64,000 nucleotides of DNA from Pseudomonas sp. ANT_J12 (GCF_008370045.1 NZ_VOBN01000008.1:1-64000); one strand, 5' to 3'; shown: positions 24,711 through 33,945, counted from the first letter of the stretch. Made by a program: numbers and translations. Notes: generated from the letters alone by a model not told the origin.

Positions 24711-25591
24711 CAAGCCTCGTTCAGAAGGGCTTCAAGCGCACTTTCCAGATCCGATAACTCCACTGTTTCTCCGCTCCCCCAACGCGCAACGCGCCCATCA
24801 CAATCGACCACGACGCGCACGCCCTGCCCCATCCGGTCTCCAGGGAATTTGCGCAGTTTGAGTTCTACGGTCGTCGGGGTGAGCCAAGTGGATTGATCCG
24901 CTGACCAACAAGCGTCCGAGAATTGAAAAATGCAGAGGCCCCGCCGGGTATCGATGATGCGCGGCGAATAGACCCAAAGCGAGTGGCGTGCCTCCCAAGG
25001 CGTCACCCGAACACAATAGCGACCGTCCGGTGAGCTGGATTGAATTTCGCTTTCGTCCACTGGCTGTGCGGGGCTACGCGAGGTGACGTACAGGTCGAAC
25101 GCCCCGACTTGAGCCGTCATCAGAGCGGCATCCTTGTAGGAGTGAACGTGGTTTCGATAGGCCACGAACGCCTCTGACTGCGCACCGTCAGCGAACAGCG
25201 AAGCGAGCACCGCGCTTTGCATCAGCCAGTAAATGTCCGGCGAAAGCTCTTGGGCTTTGGAGCTGCTGAGGTCAATCGCTTTTCCCAGCAGGTCCCTGGC
25301 CAGGCGCCGCCCGGCGTCGCGCAACGCTGCGTTGGCCACGGGCGCATCGAGCGTCTCCACTTGCGCGATATAGGCCCGATAGCGACTGACCAACTCGCCG
25401 GTGGACGGCCCTAATGAAGGACAGGCGGGAGGCGGAAGATCAAGGGGCTTCGGCGCTTCGAATGTCGGCATCCACGCCAGATTCCGTTCCAGGCGGGACG
25501 CTGCTTGATTGTCATCTTGCGCCTCTGAAGCGCCGGCCTCCCGATGCGAATTCCACCCAAAGTACGCCTTGATCCGTTGCATACACTTCAT
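24710..25591 (-). CDS. uncharacterised cytoplasmic protein
   Basis: About 293 residues from the ATG at 25591 (MKCMQRIKAYFGWNS). The frame is open to 25723, but that extension would run into the galactose dehydrogenase gene. No signal peptide or membrane helix. A central helical part (SRYRAYIAQVETLDAPVANA) is followed by a strand-rich C-terminal half with VYSPRIIDTRRGLCIFQFSD and DRMGQGVRVVVDCDGR. No family is recognised. It is 31 bp downstream of the galactose dehydrogenase gene in the same direction, so cotranscription is possible. Confidence 0.6.
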   Translation of the reverse strand: MKCMQRIKAYFGWNSHREAGASEAQDDNQAASRLERNLAWMPTFEAPKPLDLPPPACPSLGPSTGELVSRYRAYIAQVETLDAPVANAALRDAGRRLARDLLGKAIDLSSSKAQELSPDIYWLMQSAVLASLFADGAQSEAFVAYRNHVHSYKDAALMTAQVGAFDLYVTSRSPAQPVDESEIQSSSPDGRYCVRVTPWEARHSLWVYSPRIIDTRRGLCIFQFSDACWSADQSTWLTPTTVELKLRKFPGDRMGQGVRVVVDCDGRVARWGSGETVELSDLESALEALLNEA

Positions 25592-25622
25592 CACTGAGTC
25601 ATCCCTGAAAATACCACCTCCG

Positions 25623-26549
25623 CTAGTCGTAAAACGCCTCAACCAACGCCCGACTCCCCACAAAAAAACTATCCGCCACCAGCCGCAACGGCTGAAGATC
25701 CAGGTCACTGGCCTTATCGCCAATCAACTGCTGAAAATGCCGATACACCGCCGCGTATTCGCCCTCCTCCGAGACCGCCTGGCGCACGCCGTCGATGCTC
25801 AGCAAGGCGCCGCCGTTGTCCAGGCGCAGGACGCCTTCGGTGCAGCGAATTTCGATGCTCCAGAGTTCGTCGTGACCGTGGTCGAAATCGAACTCGGCGC
25901 GCACGTCGAGGTGGCGCGCGTCGGACATTTTGATCGACGCGGCAATCGGCGACTGGCAGTTGCTGGGGACGCGCAGTTCGGCCGATTCGACAAACAGCGG
26001 CAGCGCCAGCAGGTGGGTGGCGATCGACAAGGCGTTGATGCCGGGATCGAACACGCCCAGGCCGCCGGGTTGCCAGATCCAGGCCTGGCCGGGGTGCCAT
26101 TTGCGCACGTCTTCCTTCCAGTCGATCTGCACGCTTTGCAAGGTGCGGCTAGCCAGCCAGTCACGGGCGGCCTGGATGCCGGGGGCGTAGCGGGAATGCC
26201 AGGCGAACAAGCCGCTGACGCCCTGCTCCGCGACCTGATCCACCAACGCCATCGCCTCGCCCAAGGTGGCGCACGGCGGTTTTTCGACCAGCACGTGTTT
26301 GCCCGCGGCCAGTGCTTGTTGCACCAGAGCGAAGCGGCCCTGTGGCGGTGTGCAAAACGCAATTGCATCGACGGGCGGGCCGTTTTCCAGCAACTCGCCC
26401 AGGGACTTGAAGTTTTCGACCCCGGCGCAGGGCTGCCCTTGGGTGGCGACGGACACCAACTGGAACGCGGGGTTGGCGTGGATAGCGGGGACGTGTTGGT
26501 CCTGGGCAATCTTGCCGTAGCCCACCAGACCGAGACGGATCGGTTGCAT
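25623..26549 (-). CDS. gal: D-galactose 1-dehydrogenase
   Basis: A 308-residue Gfo/Idh/MocA oxidoreductase. It has an N-terminal NAD(P) Rossmann fold (LGLVGYGKIA), the EKPP motif (catalytic-site Lys in GKHVLVEKPPCATLG) and a C-terminal domain with WHPGQAWIWQPGGLGVFDPG. The sequence closely follows the characterised P. fluorescens galactose dehydrogenase, which oxidises D-galactose to galactonolactone with NAD. The ATG at 26549 follows CAGGAG and gives the known MQPIRLG N-terminus. No other DeLey-Doudoroff genes are adjacent. Confidence 0.88.
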   Translation of the reverse strand: MQPIRLGLVGYGKIAQDQHVPAIHANPAFQLVSVATQGQPCAGVENFKSLGELLENGPPVDAIAFCTPPQGRFALVQQALAAGKHVLVEKPPCATLGEAMALVDQVAEQGVSGLFAWHSRYAPGIQAARDWLASRTLQSVQIDWKEDVRKWHPGQAWIWQPGGLGVFDPGINALSIATHLLALPLFVESAELRVPSNCQSPIAASIKMSDARHLDVRAEFDFDHGHDELWSIEIRCTEGVLRLDNGGALLSIDGVRQAVSEEGEYAAVYRHFQQLIGDKASDLDLQPLRLVADSFFVGSRALVEAFYD

Positions 26550-26701
26550 CAATGACTCCTGATTATTTTTCTTGTCGGGGTATGCGAGCGGGCAAGATTA
26601 CACCTCTCATGACCATTGATCGCCCCCCTACCGAACCTTTACCCGACAACCACCGTCCGAGTTAGAGCATTAATGCCCCCCACTCGCCGCGAGGTCGCCG
26701 C

Positions 26702-27613
26702 TTGAAAGCCGCCGTCATCAAAAAATACCGCCTGATCATCAAGACCATGGGCTATGTGGGCTGGGCCCTGTTCTGGCTACTGCTCTGGGATATTGCCGTC
26801 ACCGTGGACTTCATGCTGTTTCTGGAAAACAAGATCACCCTGCCGCTGATGCCGCTGACATTGCTCGGCTCGGCGTTGGTGGTGCTGATCAGTTTTCGCA
26901 ACAGCAGTGCCTACAATCGCTGGTGGGAGGCGCGCACGTTGTGGGGGGCAATGGTCAATAACTCCCGCAGCTTTGCGCGGCAAGTCCTGACGCTGGTGGA
27001 TGACCCGGATAACGAAGTCAACCCGATGAAATCAACCCTGCTGCGCCGTCACGTGGCATATGTGAATTGCCTGGCGGCGCATCTGCGGGGCCAGCCATGC
27101 CCGCCCGAATTACAGGCGTTTATTCCCGCCGGGGAGTTCGCGCGCAGTGGTTCTACCAATAACTTCGCCAACGATATCCTCAACGGTTCCGCGGCGCTGT
27201 TGGCCCAGGAATACAAGGCCGGGCATCTGGACAGCATTCGCCTGTCGCGGCTGGAGACGACCCTGGTCGATCTGTCCAACAGCCAGGGCGGCATGGAGCG
27301 GATTGCGAATACGCCGCTGCCCTACCCTTACGTGTATTTTCCACGGCTGTTTATTTCGCTGTTCTGCCTGATTGTGCCGGTGGGGCTGGTCGAGTCCCTG
27401 GGCTGGTACACCCCGCTGGCCTCGACGGTGGTGGGCTTCATGCTGCTGGCCATCGAACGCATCGGCACCGATCTGCAAAGCCCGTTTCGCGACAGCGAGC
27501 ACCAGATCCAGATGGAAGCCTTGTGCGAAACCATAGAGAAAAACCTGCACTCCATGCAGCGCGATTCCCTGGGCGGCGAACGCCTCCACCACCCCAGCCC
27601 GGCGGTGATTTAA
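26702..27613 (+). CDS. bestrophin-family (YneE-like) membrane channel
   Basis: A 303-residue protein with the RFP-TM/bestrophin pattern. It has an N-terminal helix pair, then VLISFRNSSAYNRWWEARTLWG (the bestrophin RxSxAYxRWWE signature), NSRSFARQV, and later helices LFISLFCLIVPVGLVESLGW and TVVGFMLLAIERIGTDLQSPF. Bacterial bestrophins form pentameric ion channels. The best start is TTG 26702 with GAGGTC upstream. It is monocistronic, followed by proP after 108 bp. Confidence 0.85.
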   Translation: MKAAVIKKYRLIIKTMGYVGWALFWLLLWDIAVTVDFMLFLENKITLPLMPLTLLGSALVVLISFRNSSAYNRWWEARTLWGAMVNNSRSFARQVLTLVDDPDNEVNPMKSTLLRRHVAYVNCLAAHLRGQPCPPELQAFIPAGEFARSGSTNNFANDILNGSAALLAQEYKAGHLDSIRLSRLETTLVDLSNSQGGMERIANTPLPYPYVYFPRLFISLFCLIVPVGLVESLGWYTPLASTVVGFMLLAIERIGTDLQSPFRDSEHQIQMEALCETIEKNLHSMQRDSLGGERLHHPSPAVI

Positions 27614-27721
27614 CAAAAATGCGGCGAGTGGTGAATTATTTCGTGTCCTGATGTATCTGAACCAAGAGCACGTGCCATTAGAACAATGGCATCGACAGCC
27701 ATCAGGGACAGAGTAATTCGT

Positions 27722-29224
27722 ATGAAATCAAGCAAGAAAACCGTCAATCCGATCGGACTGGACGACATCATCATTGTCGACGACGCCAAGATGCGCAAAG
27801 CGATTACCGCCGCCGCACTGGGCAATGCCATGGAATGGTTCGACTTCGGCGTTTACGGCTTCGTCGCCTATGTGCTGGGCAAGGTGTTCTTCCCCGGCGC
27901 CTCGCCCAGCGTGCAGATGATTGCCGCGCTGGCGACCTTCTCGGTACCGTTCCTGATCCGTCCTTTGGGTGGCCTGTTCTTCGGCGCCTTGGGCGACAAA
28001 TATGGCCGGCAGAAAGTCCTGGCCGCCACCATCGTCATCATGTCCCTGAGCACCTTCGCCATCGGGCTGATTCCGTCCTATGACACGATTGGTATCTGGG
28101 CGCCGATCCTGCTGTTGCTGGCGAAGATGGCCCAAGGCTTCTCGGTGGGCGGCGAATACACCGGCGCCTCGATCTTCGTCGCCGAGTATGCCCCGGACCG
28201 CAAACGCGGCTTCCTCGGCAGCTGGCTGGACTTCGGCTCCATCGCCGGGTTTGTCCTGGGTGCCGGCCTGGTGGTGTTGATTTCCGCCGTGATCGGCGAG
28301 CAGCAGTTCGAATCGTGGGGCTGGCGCCTGCCGTTCTTCCTCGCCCTGCCCCTGGGCATGATCGGCCTCTACTTGCGTAACGCACTCGAAGAGACCCCGG
28401 CCTTCCAGCAACACGTGGAAAAACTCGAACAGGGCGACCGCGAAGGCCTGGCGCGCGGCCCGAAAGTGTCGTTCAGAGAAGTCGCGACCAAGCACTGGCG
28501 CAGCCTGATGACCTGCATCGGCGTGGTGGCCGTGACCAACGTCACTTACTACATGCTGCTCACCTACATGCCGAGCTACCTCGCGCACAACCTGCACTAC
28601 AGCGAAAACCATGGGGTGCTGATCATCATCGCGATCATGGTCGGCATGTTGTTCGTGCAGCCCCTGATCGGCTTCTTGAGCGACAAGATTGGCCGCCGCC
28701 CCTTCATCCTCTTCGGCAGTATCGCGCTGTTCTGCCTGGCCATTCCGGCCTTCATGCTGATCAACAGCGGCAAGCTGGGGCTGATTTTCTCGGGGCTATT
28801 GATCATCGCCGTGGTGCTCAACTTCTTCATCGGCGTGATGGCCTCGACCCTGCCGGCGATGTTCCCCACGCACATCCGCTACAGCGCCCTGGCCAGTGCG
28901 TTCAACGTGTCGGTGCTGATCGCGGGCCTGACCCCGACCCTGGTGGCCTGGCTGGTGGAGAGCACCAACAACCTGTACATGCCGGCGTACTACCTGATGG
29001 TGATCGCCATCGTGGGCCTGGTGACCGGCTTCACCATGAAAGAAACCGCCAACATGCCCTTGCGCGGCGCGGCCCCGGCAGCCTCCGACCTTGAGGAAGC
29101 GAAAGAACTGCTGCAAGAGCATGAAGACAATATCGAACAGAAGATCGAAGACATCGACGCGCAGATCGCCGAACTGGAAGCCAAGCGCAAGAACCTGGTG
29201 CAACAGCATCCGCGCATTGAGTGA
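27722..29224 (+). CDS. proP: osmoregulatory proline/glycine-betaine symporter ProP
   Basis: A 500-residue MFS proton symporter, the same length as E. coli ProP. Highly similar segments include ITAAALGNAMEWFDFGVYGF, DKYGRQKVLA, AQGFSVGGEYTGASIFVAEY, GSWLDFGSIAGFVLGAG and LPAMFPTHIRYSALASA. The C-terminus carries the ProP-specific coiled coil (EAKELLQEHEDNIEQKIEDI onward, ending LVQQHPRIE) that tunes the osmotic threshold. Start 27722 corresponds to the E. coli N-terminus. A second copy of the last 52 bp lies at 30032-30083, a sign of rearrangement. Confidence 0.93.
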   Translation: MKSSKKTVNPIGLDDIIIVDDAKMRKAITAAALGNAMEWFDFGVYGFVAYVLGKVFFPGASPSVQMIAALATFSVPFLIRPLGGLFFGALGDKYGRQKVLAATIVIMSLSTFAIGLIPSYDTIGIWAPILLLLAKMAQGFSVGGEYTGASIFVAEYAPDRKRGFLGSWLDFGSIAGFVLGAGLVVLISAVIGEQQFESWGWRLPFFLALPLGMIGLYLRNALEETPAFQQHVEKLEQGDREGLARGPKVSFREVATKHWRSLMTCIGVVAVTNVTYYMLLTYMPSYLAHNLHYSENHGVLIIIAIMVGMLFVQPLIGFLSDKIGRRPFILFGSIALFCLAIPAFMLINSGKLGLIFSGLLIIAVVLNFFIGVMASTLPAMFPTHIRYSALASAFNVSVLIAGLTPTLVAWLVESTNNLYMPAYYLMVIAIVGLVTGFTMKETANMPLRGAAPAASDLEEAKELLQEHEDNIEQKIEDIDAQIAELEAKRKNLVQQHPRIE

Positions 29225-29282
29225 CATCCGGTCAACCCGCACGTGTTCTATCGGCAATGGTGCGTTGGCTGGGGCGGCGGGC

Positions 29283-29328
29283 GTAGGCGCGCGTTTAATC
29301 ACACCAGGTGAATTGAACGCACGCCTAC
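29283..29328. terminator. long hairpin between proP and the Cys-repeat gene
   Basis: GTAGGCGCGCGTTTAAT (29283-29299) pairs with 29312-29328, with two mismatches over 17 bp. It lies between convergent genes. Confidence 0.6.
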
Positions 29329-29349
29329 TTCATACAACGAACTGCTCAC

Positions 29350-29805
29350 TCAATGCGTGATGGCTTCACATTCAGTGCGCTGGTCGCTGTTGGAGATCGA
29401 GTTGCAATTGCTTCTGCCTCCGCCTGCCTTGGCATTGCAGTAAGCGCGCTGGTCACTGTCGCTGATGCTGTTGCAATTGCTGCGGCCGCCGCCCGATTCT
29501 GCGTCGCAGGTGGCGCGCAGGGCGGAGCCGGAGATCGAGTTGCAATTACTGCTGCCTCCACCAGCCTTGGCATTGCAGTAAGCGCGTTGGTCACTGTCGC
29601 TGATGCTGTTGCAATTGCTGCGGCCGCCGCCGCTTTCTGCATTGCAGGTGGCGCGCAGGTCGGAGTTGGAAATCGAATTGCATTTGCTGCTGTCTCTATC
29701 CGCCCTGGCATCGCAGTAAGCACGCTGATCACTGTCACTTAGGCTGTTGCAGCCGGCAAAGGCATAACCGCTAAGCATCAACAGCATCGCAACAATAATT
29801 CTCAT
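29350..29805 (-). CDS. secreted cysteine-rich 23-residue repeat protein
   Basis: A 151-residue precursor: signal peptide MRIIVAMLLMLSGYAFAG, then five full and one partial 23-residue repeats of form C-N-S-I-S-x-S-D-x-R-A-x-C-x-A-x-x-G-G-G-x-S-N. Each unit has two cysteines 12 residues apart (11 cysteine-pair positions in register), so a disulfide-laddered fold in the periplasm or outside the cell is likely. There is no catalytic motif. The gene is inserted between proP and a scar holding the proP tail. ATG 29805 follows AGGGAAGAGAGTG. Function unknown. Confidence 0.75.
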   Translation of the reverse strand: MRIIVAMLLMLSGYAFAGCNSLSDSDQRAYCDARADRDSSKCNSISNSDLRATCNAESGGGRSNCNSISDSDQRAYCNAKAGGGSSNCNSISGSALRATCDAESGGGRSNCNSISDSDQRAYCNAKAGGGRSNCNSISNSDQRTECEAITH

Positions 29806-29944
29806 CACTCTCTTCCCTGGTTTTCCGGGAAACAGCCCGGCACTGTCTGGCTCTGTAGGACGCGCGCTGCAAGGCGCATGTCAAATTGACACTACTGTTT
29901 AGAATAGTTCCCTTACTGCGGACGAAGTAGCCATGTGGAAGCAA

Positions 29945-30034
29945 TCACACGACTTGATTGCGACCATTTCGCTTGGCTTGATAGTCCGCATCATCGGCAC
30001 GCACCACCAGGTTTTCCACCGTGTCGTCCGCACC
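29945..30034 (-). pseudogene. C-terminal fragment of a diguanylate cyclase (GGDEF) gene
   Basis: The minus strand reads TVENLVVRADDADYQAKRNG, then RNQVV and a stop. This is the last helix of GGDEF domains (usual form ADxALYxAKxxGRNxV). About 30 codons remain and no GGDEF motif is present. It abuts the duplicated proP tail on its upstream side. Confidence 0.65.
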
Positions 30035-30083
30035 GGAAGCCAAGCGCAAAAACCTGGTGCAACAGCATCCGCGCATCGACTGA
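30032..30083 (+). pseudogene. duplicated 3' end of proP
   Basis: The 52 bp encode EAKRKNLVQQHPRID and a stop, and match 29173-29224 (end of intact proP) at 48 of 52 positions. The four differences are one synonymous change in each of three codons and Glu-to-Asp at the last codon. It is a remnant of a second proP copy or of a duplication that flanked an insertion. Confidence 0.85.
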
Positions 30084-30098
30084 CAGGCCGATCGGTCG

Positions 30099-33002
30099 TC
30101 AGCCCTGACGACCGATCAGCTCACTCGCCAACAACGCCGCCAACCCCATTGGCTTGGCAAAGTAATACCCCTGGGCCTGCCCCGCGCCCATTTCGCGCAG
30201 CAGGTCCAGGGTCGCTTGATCCTCAACCCCTTCCGCCACCACGCTCAAATCCAGCGATTCGGCCATGCGCACGATCGCCCGCACGATTGCGCGGCTGCGG
30301 GGGCTGGCGGTCAGTTCGAGGATGAACGACTTGTCGATCTTCAAGCCGCTGAAGCGGTATTGGTGCACGTAGCTCAGGGATGAAAACCCGGCGCCGAAGT
30401 CATCCAGCACCACCGACATGCCGTTGTCGGCCAACTGCTGCATGGTCAGCCGGGCAATCGCCGGTTCGGCCACCAGCGCGCCTTCGGTCAATTCCAGGCA
30501 GATCCGCGACGGCGCGACCCCGTGCCGCGCCAACAGGGCCAGCACGTCACTGGCGAAGTCCGGGCGGGTCATGCTGTAGCTGGAGCAGTTGAGGTGCACT
30601 GGCGGCCAATTCGCGTGTTGGGGTTGGGCGAGGATCAGGGCGACGCTGGTGAGCATGTACAGGTCCAGGCGACCGATCAGGCGCAAGCCCTCGACATCCG
30701 GCAGAAACTCGCCCGGCGCGATCACTCGGCCACCCGGTTGATGCCAGCGGATCAGCGCTTCGAGGGCCACCAGTTCGCCGGTGTCGACGCTGACAATCGG
30801 CTGGAAATACGGCAGCAGTTCGTCGGTGCGTTTGAGCGCATTGCGCAGCGCGCCTTCGCGTTCGACCTGGTCCGAGACTTCCCGGCGCACTTCCTGGTTG
30901 AACACCGCGTAGCTGTCGCGCCCTGCACTTTTGACCCGATACATCGCCGCATCGGCATCGCGCAGCAGGTCGGCGGGTTCGTGGTGGAACTGGCTGTCGG
31001 CGCTGACAATGCCGATGCTGCAGGACGAAAACACCTGATGGCCGTTGATCACAAACGGCAGGTCGAACGCCACCAGGATCCGTTCGGCGATGTCGACCAC
31101 CACCTCCAGCGGCGCTTCGGGTGCGAGCACAGAAAACTCATCGCCCCCCAGGCGCGCGAGCATGTCGGTGTCGCGCAGGCAACCGCGCAGACGCTGGGCG
31201 GCCTGCATCAGCAGCAGGTCGCCAAAATGGTGGCCGAGGCTGTCGTTGACCATTTTGAAACGGTCGAGGTCGATGAACATCACCGCCAGATGCCCGCCGT
31301 CGCTGCCGAATTGCGACCAGGCCAGGTTGAGGCGCTGTTGCAAGTAGGTGCGATTCGGCAGCCCGGTCAGCGCATCGTGGGAGTTTTCGTGTTGCAGCTT
31401 GGCATTGGCGTGATCGAGTTCACGGGTGCGGTTCTGTACCCGGGCTTCGAGCTTGAGGTTGGCGGCATGGATCGCCTCGGCGGCGGTGCGGCGCGACAAC
31501 GCAGTGTCGATGTGCCGCGAGACGAACGTCAGCAGTTCCTGGTCCCGCAAGGTATAGCGCACGTTCGAGGTGTAGCTTTGTACTGCCAGCACACCGCGCA
31601 CCACATCGCCATCGAACAGCGGAATGCCCAGCCAGGAATAGGCTTGGTAATACACATCGGCGACTTCGATTTCGCCTTCTGCGGTCAATCGTTCGGCTTC
31701 GTCGACGTCAATCAGACATGCCCGGCGCTGACGGATAACGTACTCGGTCAAGCCCCGACTCCCGCGCCGAGCTTCCGGGCGAACCGTCTGGCGCTCATCG
31801 ACGTAATACGGGAAGGTCACTTCACTGGTGCCGTCGTCGAACAGCGCGATGTAGAAGTTCTGCGCGAACAGCAAATCACCGACGATGCCATGCAAGGTTT
31901 GGAACAGCTCGGCCATGTCACCGGGCTGGCTCGACAGTTCGGCGATTTGGAACAGCGCGCTCTGCAGATGTTCGGCGCGCTCGCGGTCGGCCACTTCCTG
32001 GCGCAAGGCGTCGTTGAGCTCCGAGAGCTCCAGGGTACGCCGCATTACCGTTTCTTCCAGATCGGCGCGGTGCAGGATCCGGTCCAGCGCCATGGCCACG
32101 TGGCGGGCCACCACCAGGAACAGCGCGCGGTCTTCAGCGCTGTAGATCCGGGACACGTCGTAGACCTGCATCGCCAGCATGCCAAACACGTCGTCCGAAG
32201 CGTTTTTCAACGGCGCACCCATCCAGAACTCCGGACAGTCGCCCACGCAGTAGAAGCGACCTTCGGCCGCCGCCGCGTGAATGCCGGCGGCGTCGATCAG
32301 CAACGGTTGGCCCGAGGTCAACACCTGGGCGGTCAGCGACAAGTGCGCAGGGTCGAGGTATTCGTAGTTCTCGGATTCCAGGGCTTCGACATCGATGATG
32401 TCGACGTAGTACGGGTATTCCATCTTGCCGGTGTGCGGGTCATACAGCGCGAGATAGAAGTTCTCGGCGTCGATCAGGCTGGCCAGCAACTGGTGAACCC
32501 CCACCAGGAACACGGCGCGGTCGCGGGTCGAACTGGCCAGGTAGGTGATTTCATACAGCACGCGTTGGGTAATCTGCGCACGGGCCAGGGTGTCGGTCTG
32601 CACCTGAATGCCCAGGCGCAGGGCAAACTCGGCGAGCGCTGGTTGCGCGGCATCGCTGATGGGTGCGAGTAGCCAACCGAGCTCACTTTCGCCGCGACCG
32701 GTCGGCCAGCGGTGCAACTGCCGACTCCGGCAAAAGGCTTCGAACTCGTCATTGGCCACGCTGGACGGCCACTGCACCTGCGGATCGCCCTGCCCGACCA
32801 GATGCAGTTGTTCACCGGCGCGATAGACCACCCACGCGGTGGTGTGGGCCCAGTTGCGCGCCGAGTCCAGCAAGTGTTCGATGGTGTCCCTGTTGCCAGC
32901 GTAAGCCATGCCGACTGTTTCCAGATTCCCTTTCAGTTGGGATGCGATAACGCCGCAATCGTTCGATTGCGCTGGGAAGTCAGTCAATGGGCGAAAACTC
33001 AT
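30099..33002 (-). CDS. GAF-GAF-GGDEF-EAL c-di-GMP enzyme
   Basis: A soluble 967-residue protein: an N-terminal region of about 150 residues, two GAF domains (about 165-310 and 355-505, each with an NFYLALYD/NFYIALFD strand and a YYVD motif), a short coiled coil, GGDEF (about 545-700, intact LGGDEFSVL) and EAL (about 715-960). The EAL domain has LEALIRWH, HLNCSSY, ELTEGAL, DDFGAGFSS and KIDKSF. The metal-binding Asn and both Asp are kept, so phosphodiesterase activity is plausible; VNLS is replaced by LNCS. GAF domains indicate cytoplasmic ligand sensing. The gene ends just beyond the proP/GGDEF scar. Confidence 0.9.
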   Translation of the reverse strand: MSFRPLTDFPAQSNDCGVIASQLKGNLETVGMAYAGNRDTIEHLLDSARNWAHTTAWVVYRAGEQLHLVGQGDPQVQWPSSVANDEFEAFCRSRQLHRWPTGRGESELGWLLAPISDAAQPALAEFALRLGIQVQTDTLARAQITQRVLYEITYLASSTRDRAVFLVGVHQLLASLIDAENFYLALYDPHTGKMEYPYYVDIIDVEALESENYEYLDPAHLSLTAQVLTSGQPLLIDAAGIHAAAAEGRFYCVGDCPEFWMGAPLKNASDDVFGMLAMQVYDVSRIYSAEDRALFLVVARHVAMALDRILHRADLEETVMRRTLELSELNDALRQEVADRERAEHLQSALFQIAELSSQPGDMAELFQTLHGIVGDLLFAQNFYIALFDDGTSEVTFPYYVDERQTVRPEARRGSRGLTEYVIRQRRACLIDVDEAERLTAEGEIEVADVYYQAYSWLGIPLFDGDVVRGVLAVQSYTSNVRYTLRDQELLTFVSRHIDTALSRRTAAEAIHAANLKLEARVQNRTRELDHANAKLQHENSHDALTGLPNRTYLQQRLNLAWSQFGSDGGHLAVMFIDLDRFKMVNDSLGHHFGDLLLMQAAQRLRGCLRDTDMLARLGGDEFSVLAPEAPLEVVVDIAERILVAFDLPFVINGHQVFSSCSIGIVSADSQFHHEPADLLRDADAAMYRVKSAGRDSYAVFNQEVRREVSDQVEREGALRNALKRTDELLPYFQPIVSVDTGELVALEALIRWHQPGGRVIAPGEFLPDVEGLRLIGRLDLYMLTSVALILAQPQHANWPPVHLNCSSYSMTRPDFASDVLALLARHGVAPSRICLELTEGALVAEPAIARLTMQQLADNGMSVVLDDFGAGFSSLSYVHQYRFSGLKIDKSFILELTASPRSRAIVRAIVRMAESLDLSVVAEGVEDQATLDLLREMGAGQAQGYYFAKPMGLAALLASELIGRQG

Positions 33003-33246
33003 CAGCGTTCCCTGAGCCAGAAACTGGCGATACTTAATTATTGTTTGCTAGCACTGCGCCAGTGATCTTCCCGTTTAAAGCTTATGGCCGTTTTTTTCAA
33101 TAGCTTTATCGCTTTAGTGCCAACCAAGGCACGGCCTCAAGCCCAAGTAGCGGTCGCTGGGATTTGACATGCACGGCGTTGCTCGCCAGAGTCGCGCCCC
33201 GATCCGGCCAAAGGTGCCGGGCGTTCGTGGTGAAAAGGGGTTGCAG

Positions 33247-33945
33247 TTGAACGAACAGACATTGTCCATGCGCCTGGAGCGCGTGGCGGCACATGTGCCC
33301 GCCGGCGCGCGCCTGGCCGACATCGGCTCGGATCACGGCTACCTGCCAGTGGCGTTGATGCGCCGTGGCGCCATCGTGGCGGCGGTGGCCGGCGAGGTGG
33401 CATTGACGCCGTTCCGCTCGGCCGAACGCACGGTGCGCGAGAGCGGCCTGGAACAACAGATCAGCGTGCGCCTGGCCAGTGGCCTGGCGGCGATCGAGCC
33501 GGAAGACGGGATCACGGCGGTCAGCATCTGCGGCATGGGCGGCGAGACGATCCGCGACATCCTCGACCACGGCAAGGCGCGCCTGAACGGCCAGGAGCGC
33601 CTGATCCTGCAACCCAACGGCGGCGAGCAGCCGCTGCGCCAATGGCTGATGGACAACGGCTACCGCATCTTCTGCGAGGAGTTGCTGCGGGAGAACCGCT
33701 TCTACTACGAAATCATCGTCGCCGAGCGCGCCGGGCCGGTGATGTACAGCGACGAGCAGCTGTACTTCGGACCGCTGCAAATGCAGGCGCGCAGCCCGGC
33801 GTTCCTGGCCAAGTGGCAGCGCATACTGCGAGAGAAGCATAAGACCCTGGACAACTTCGCCCGGGCGCGGCAGGCCGTGCCCGAGGAGAAACTGCAAGAG
33901 ATCGCCCGGCAGGCCCGGTGGATCACCGAGCTGCTCGGGGCGTAG
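33247..33945 (+). CDS. trmK: tRNA (adenine(22)-N1)-methyltransferase TrmK
   Basis: A 232-residue class I methyltransferase with ARLADIGSDHGYLPVALMRR (SAM motif I), VAGEVALTPFRSAERTV and the family signature ISICGMGGETI-like (VSICGMGGETIRDIL), then LQPNGGEQPLRQWL. A C-terminal coiled-coil region follows. The family methylates A22 of tRNA. The start is taken as TTG 33247, giving the N-terminus NEQTLSMRLERV, behind AAAAGGGG; the frame is open to 33169. Confidence 0.87.
   Translation: MNEQTLSMRLERVAAHVPAGARLADIGSDHGYLPVALMRRGAIVAAVAGEVALTPFRSAERTVRESGLEQQISVRLASGLAAIEPEDGITAVSICGMGGETIRDILDHGKARLNGQERLILQPNGGEQPLRQWLMDNGYRIFCEELLRENRFYYEIIVAERAGPVMYSDEQLYFGPLQMQARSPAFLAKWQRILREKHKTLDNFARARQAVPEEKLQEIARQARWITELLGA

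Noticed and set aside
29353..29742. Ala/Val-rich plus-strand frame opposite the Cys-repeat gene
   Set aside because: It is generated by the repeat structure and lacks a signal peptide, unlike the minus-strand product.
30522..32672. 716-codon open frame on the plus strand
   Set aside because: It is antisense to the GAF-GAF-GGDEF-EAL gene and arises from third-position GC bias. Composition is rich in His, Arg and Gln with no domain.
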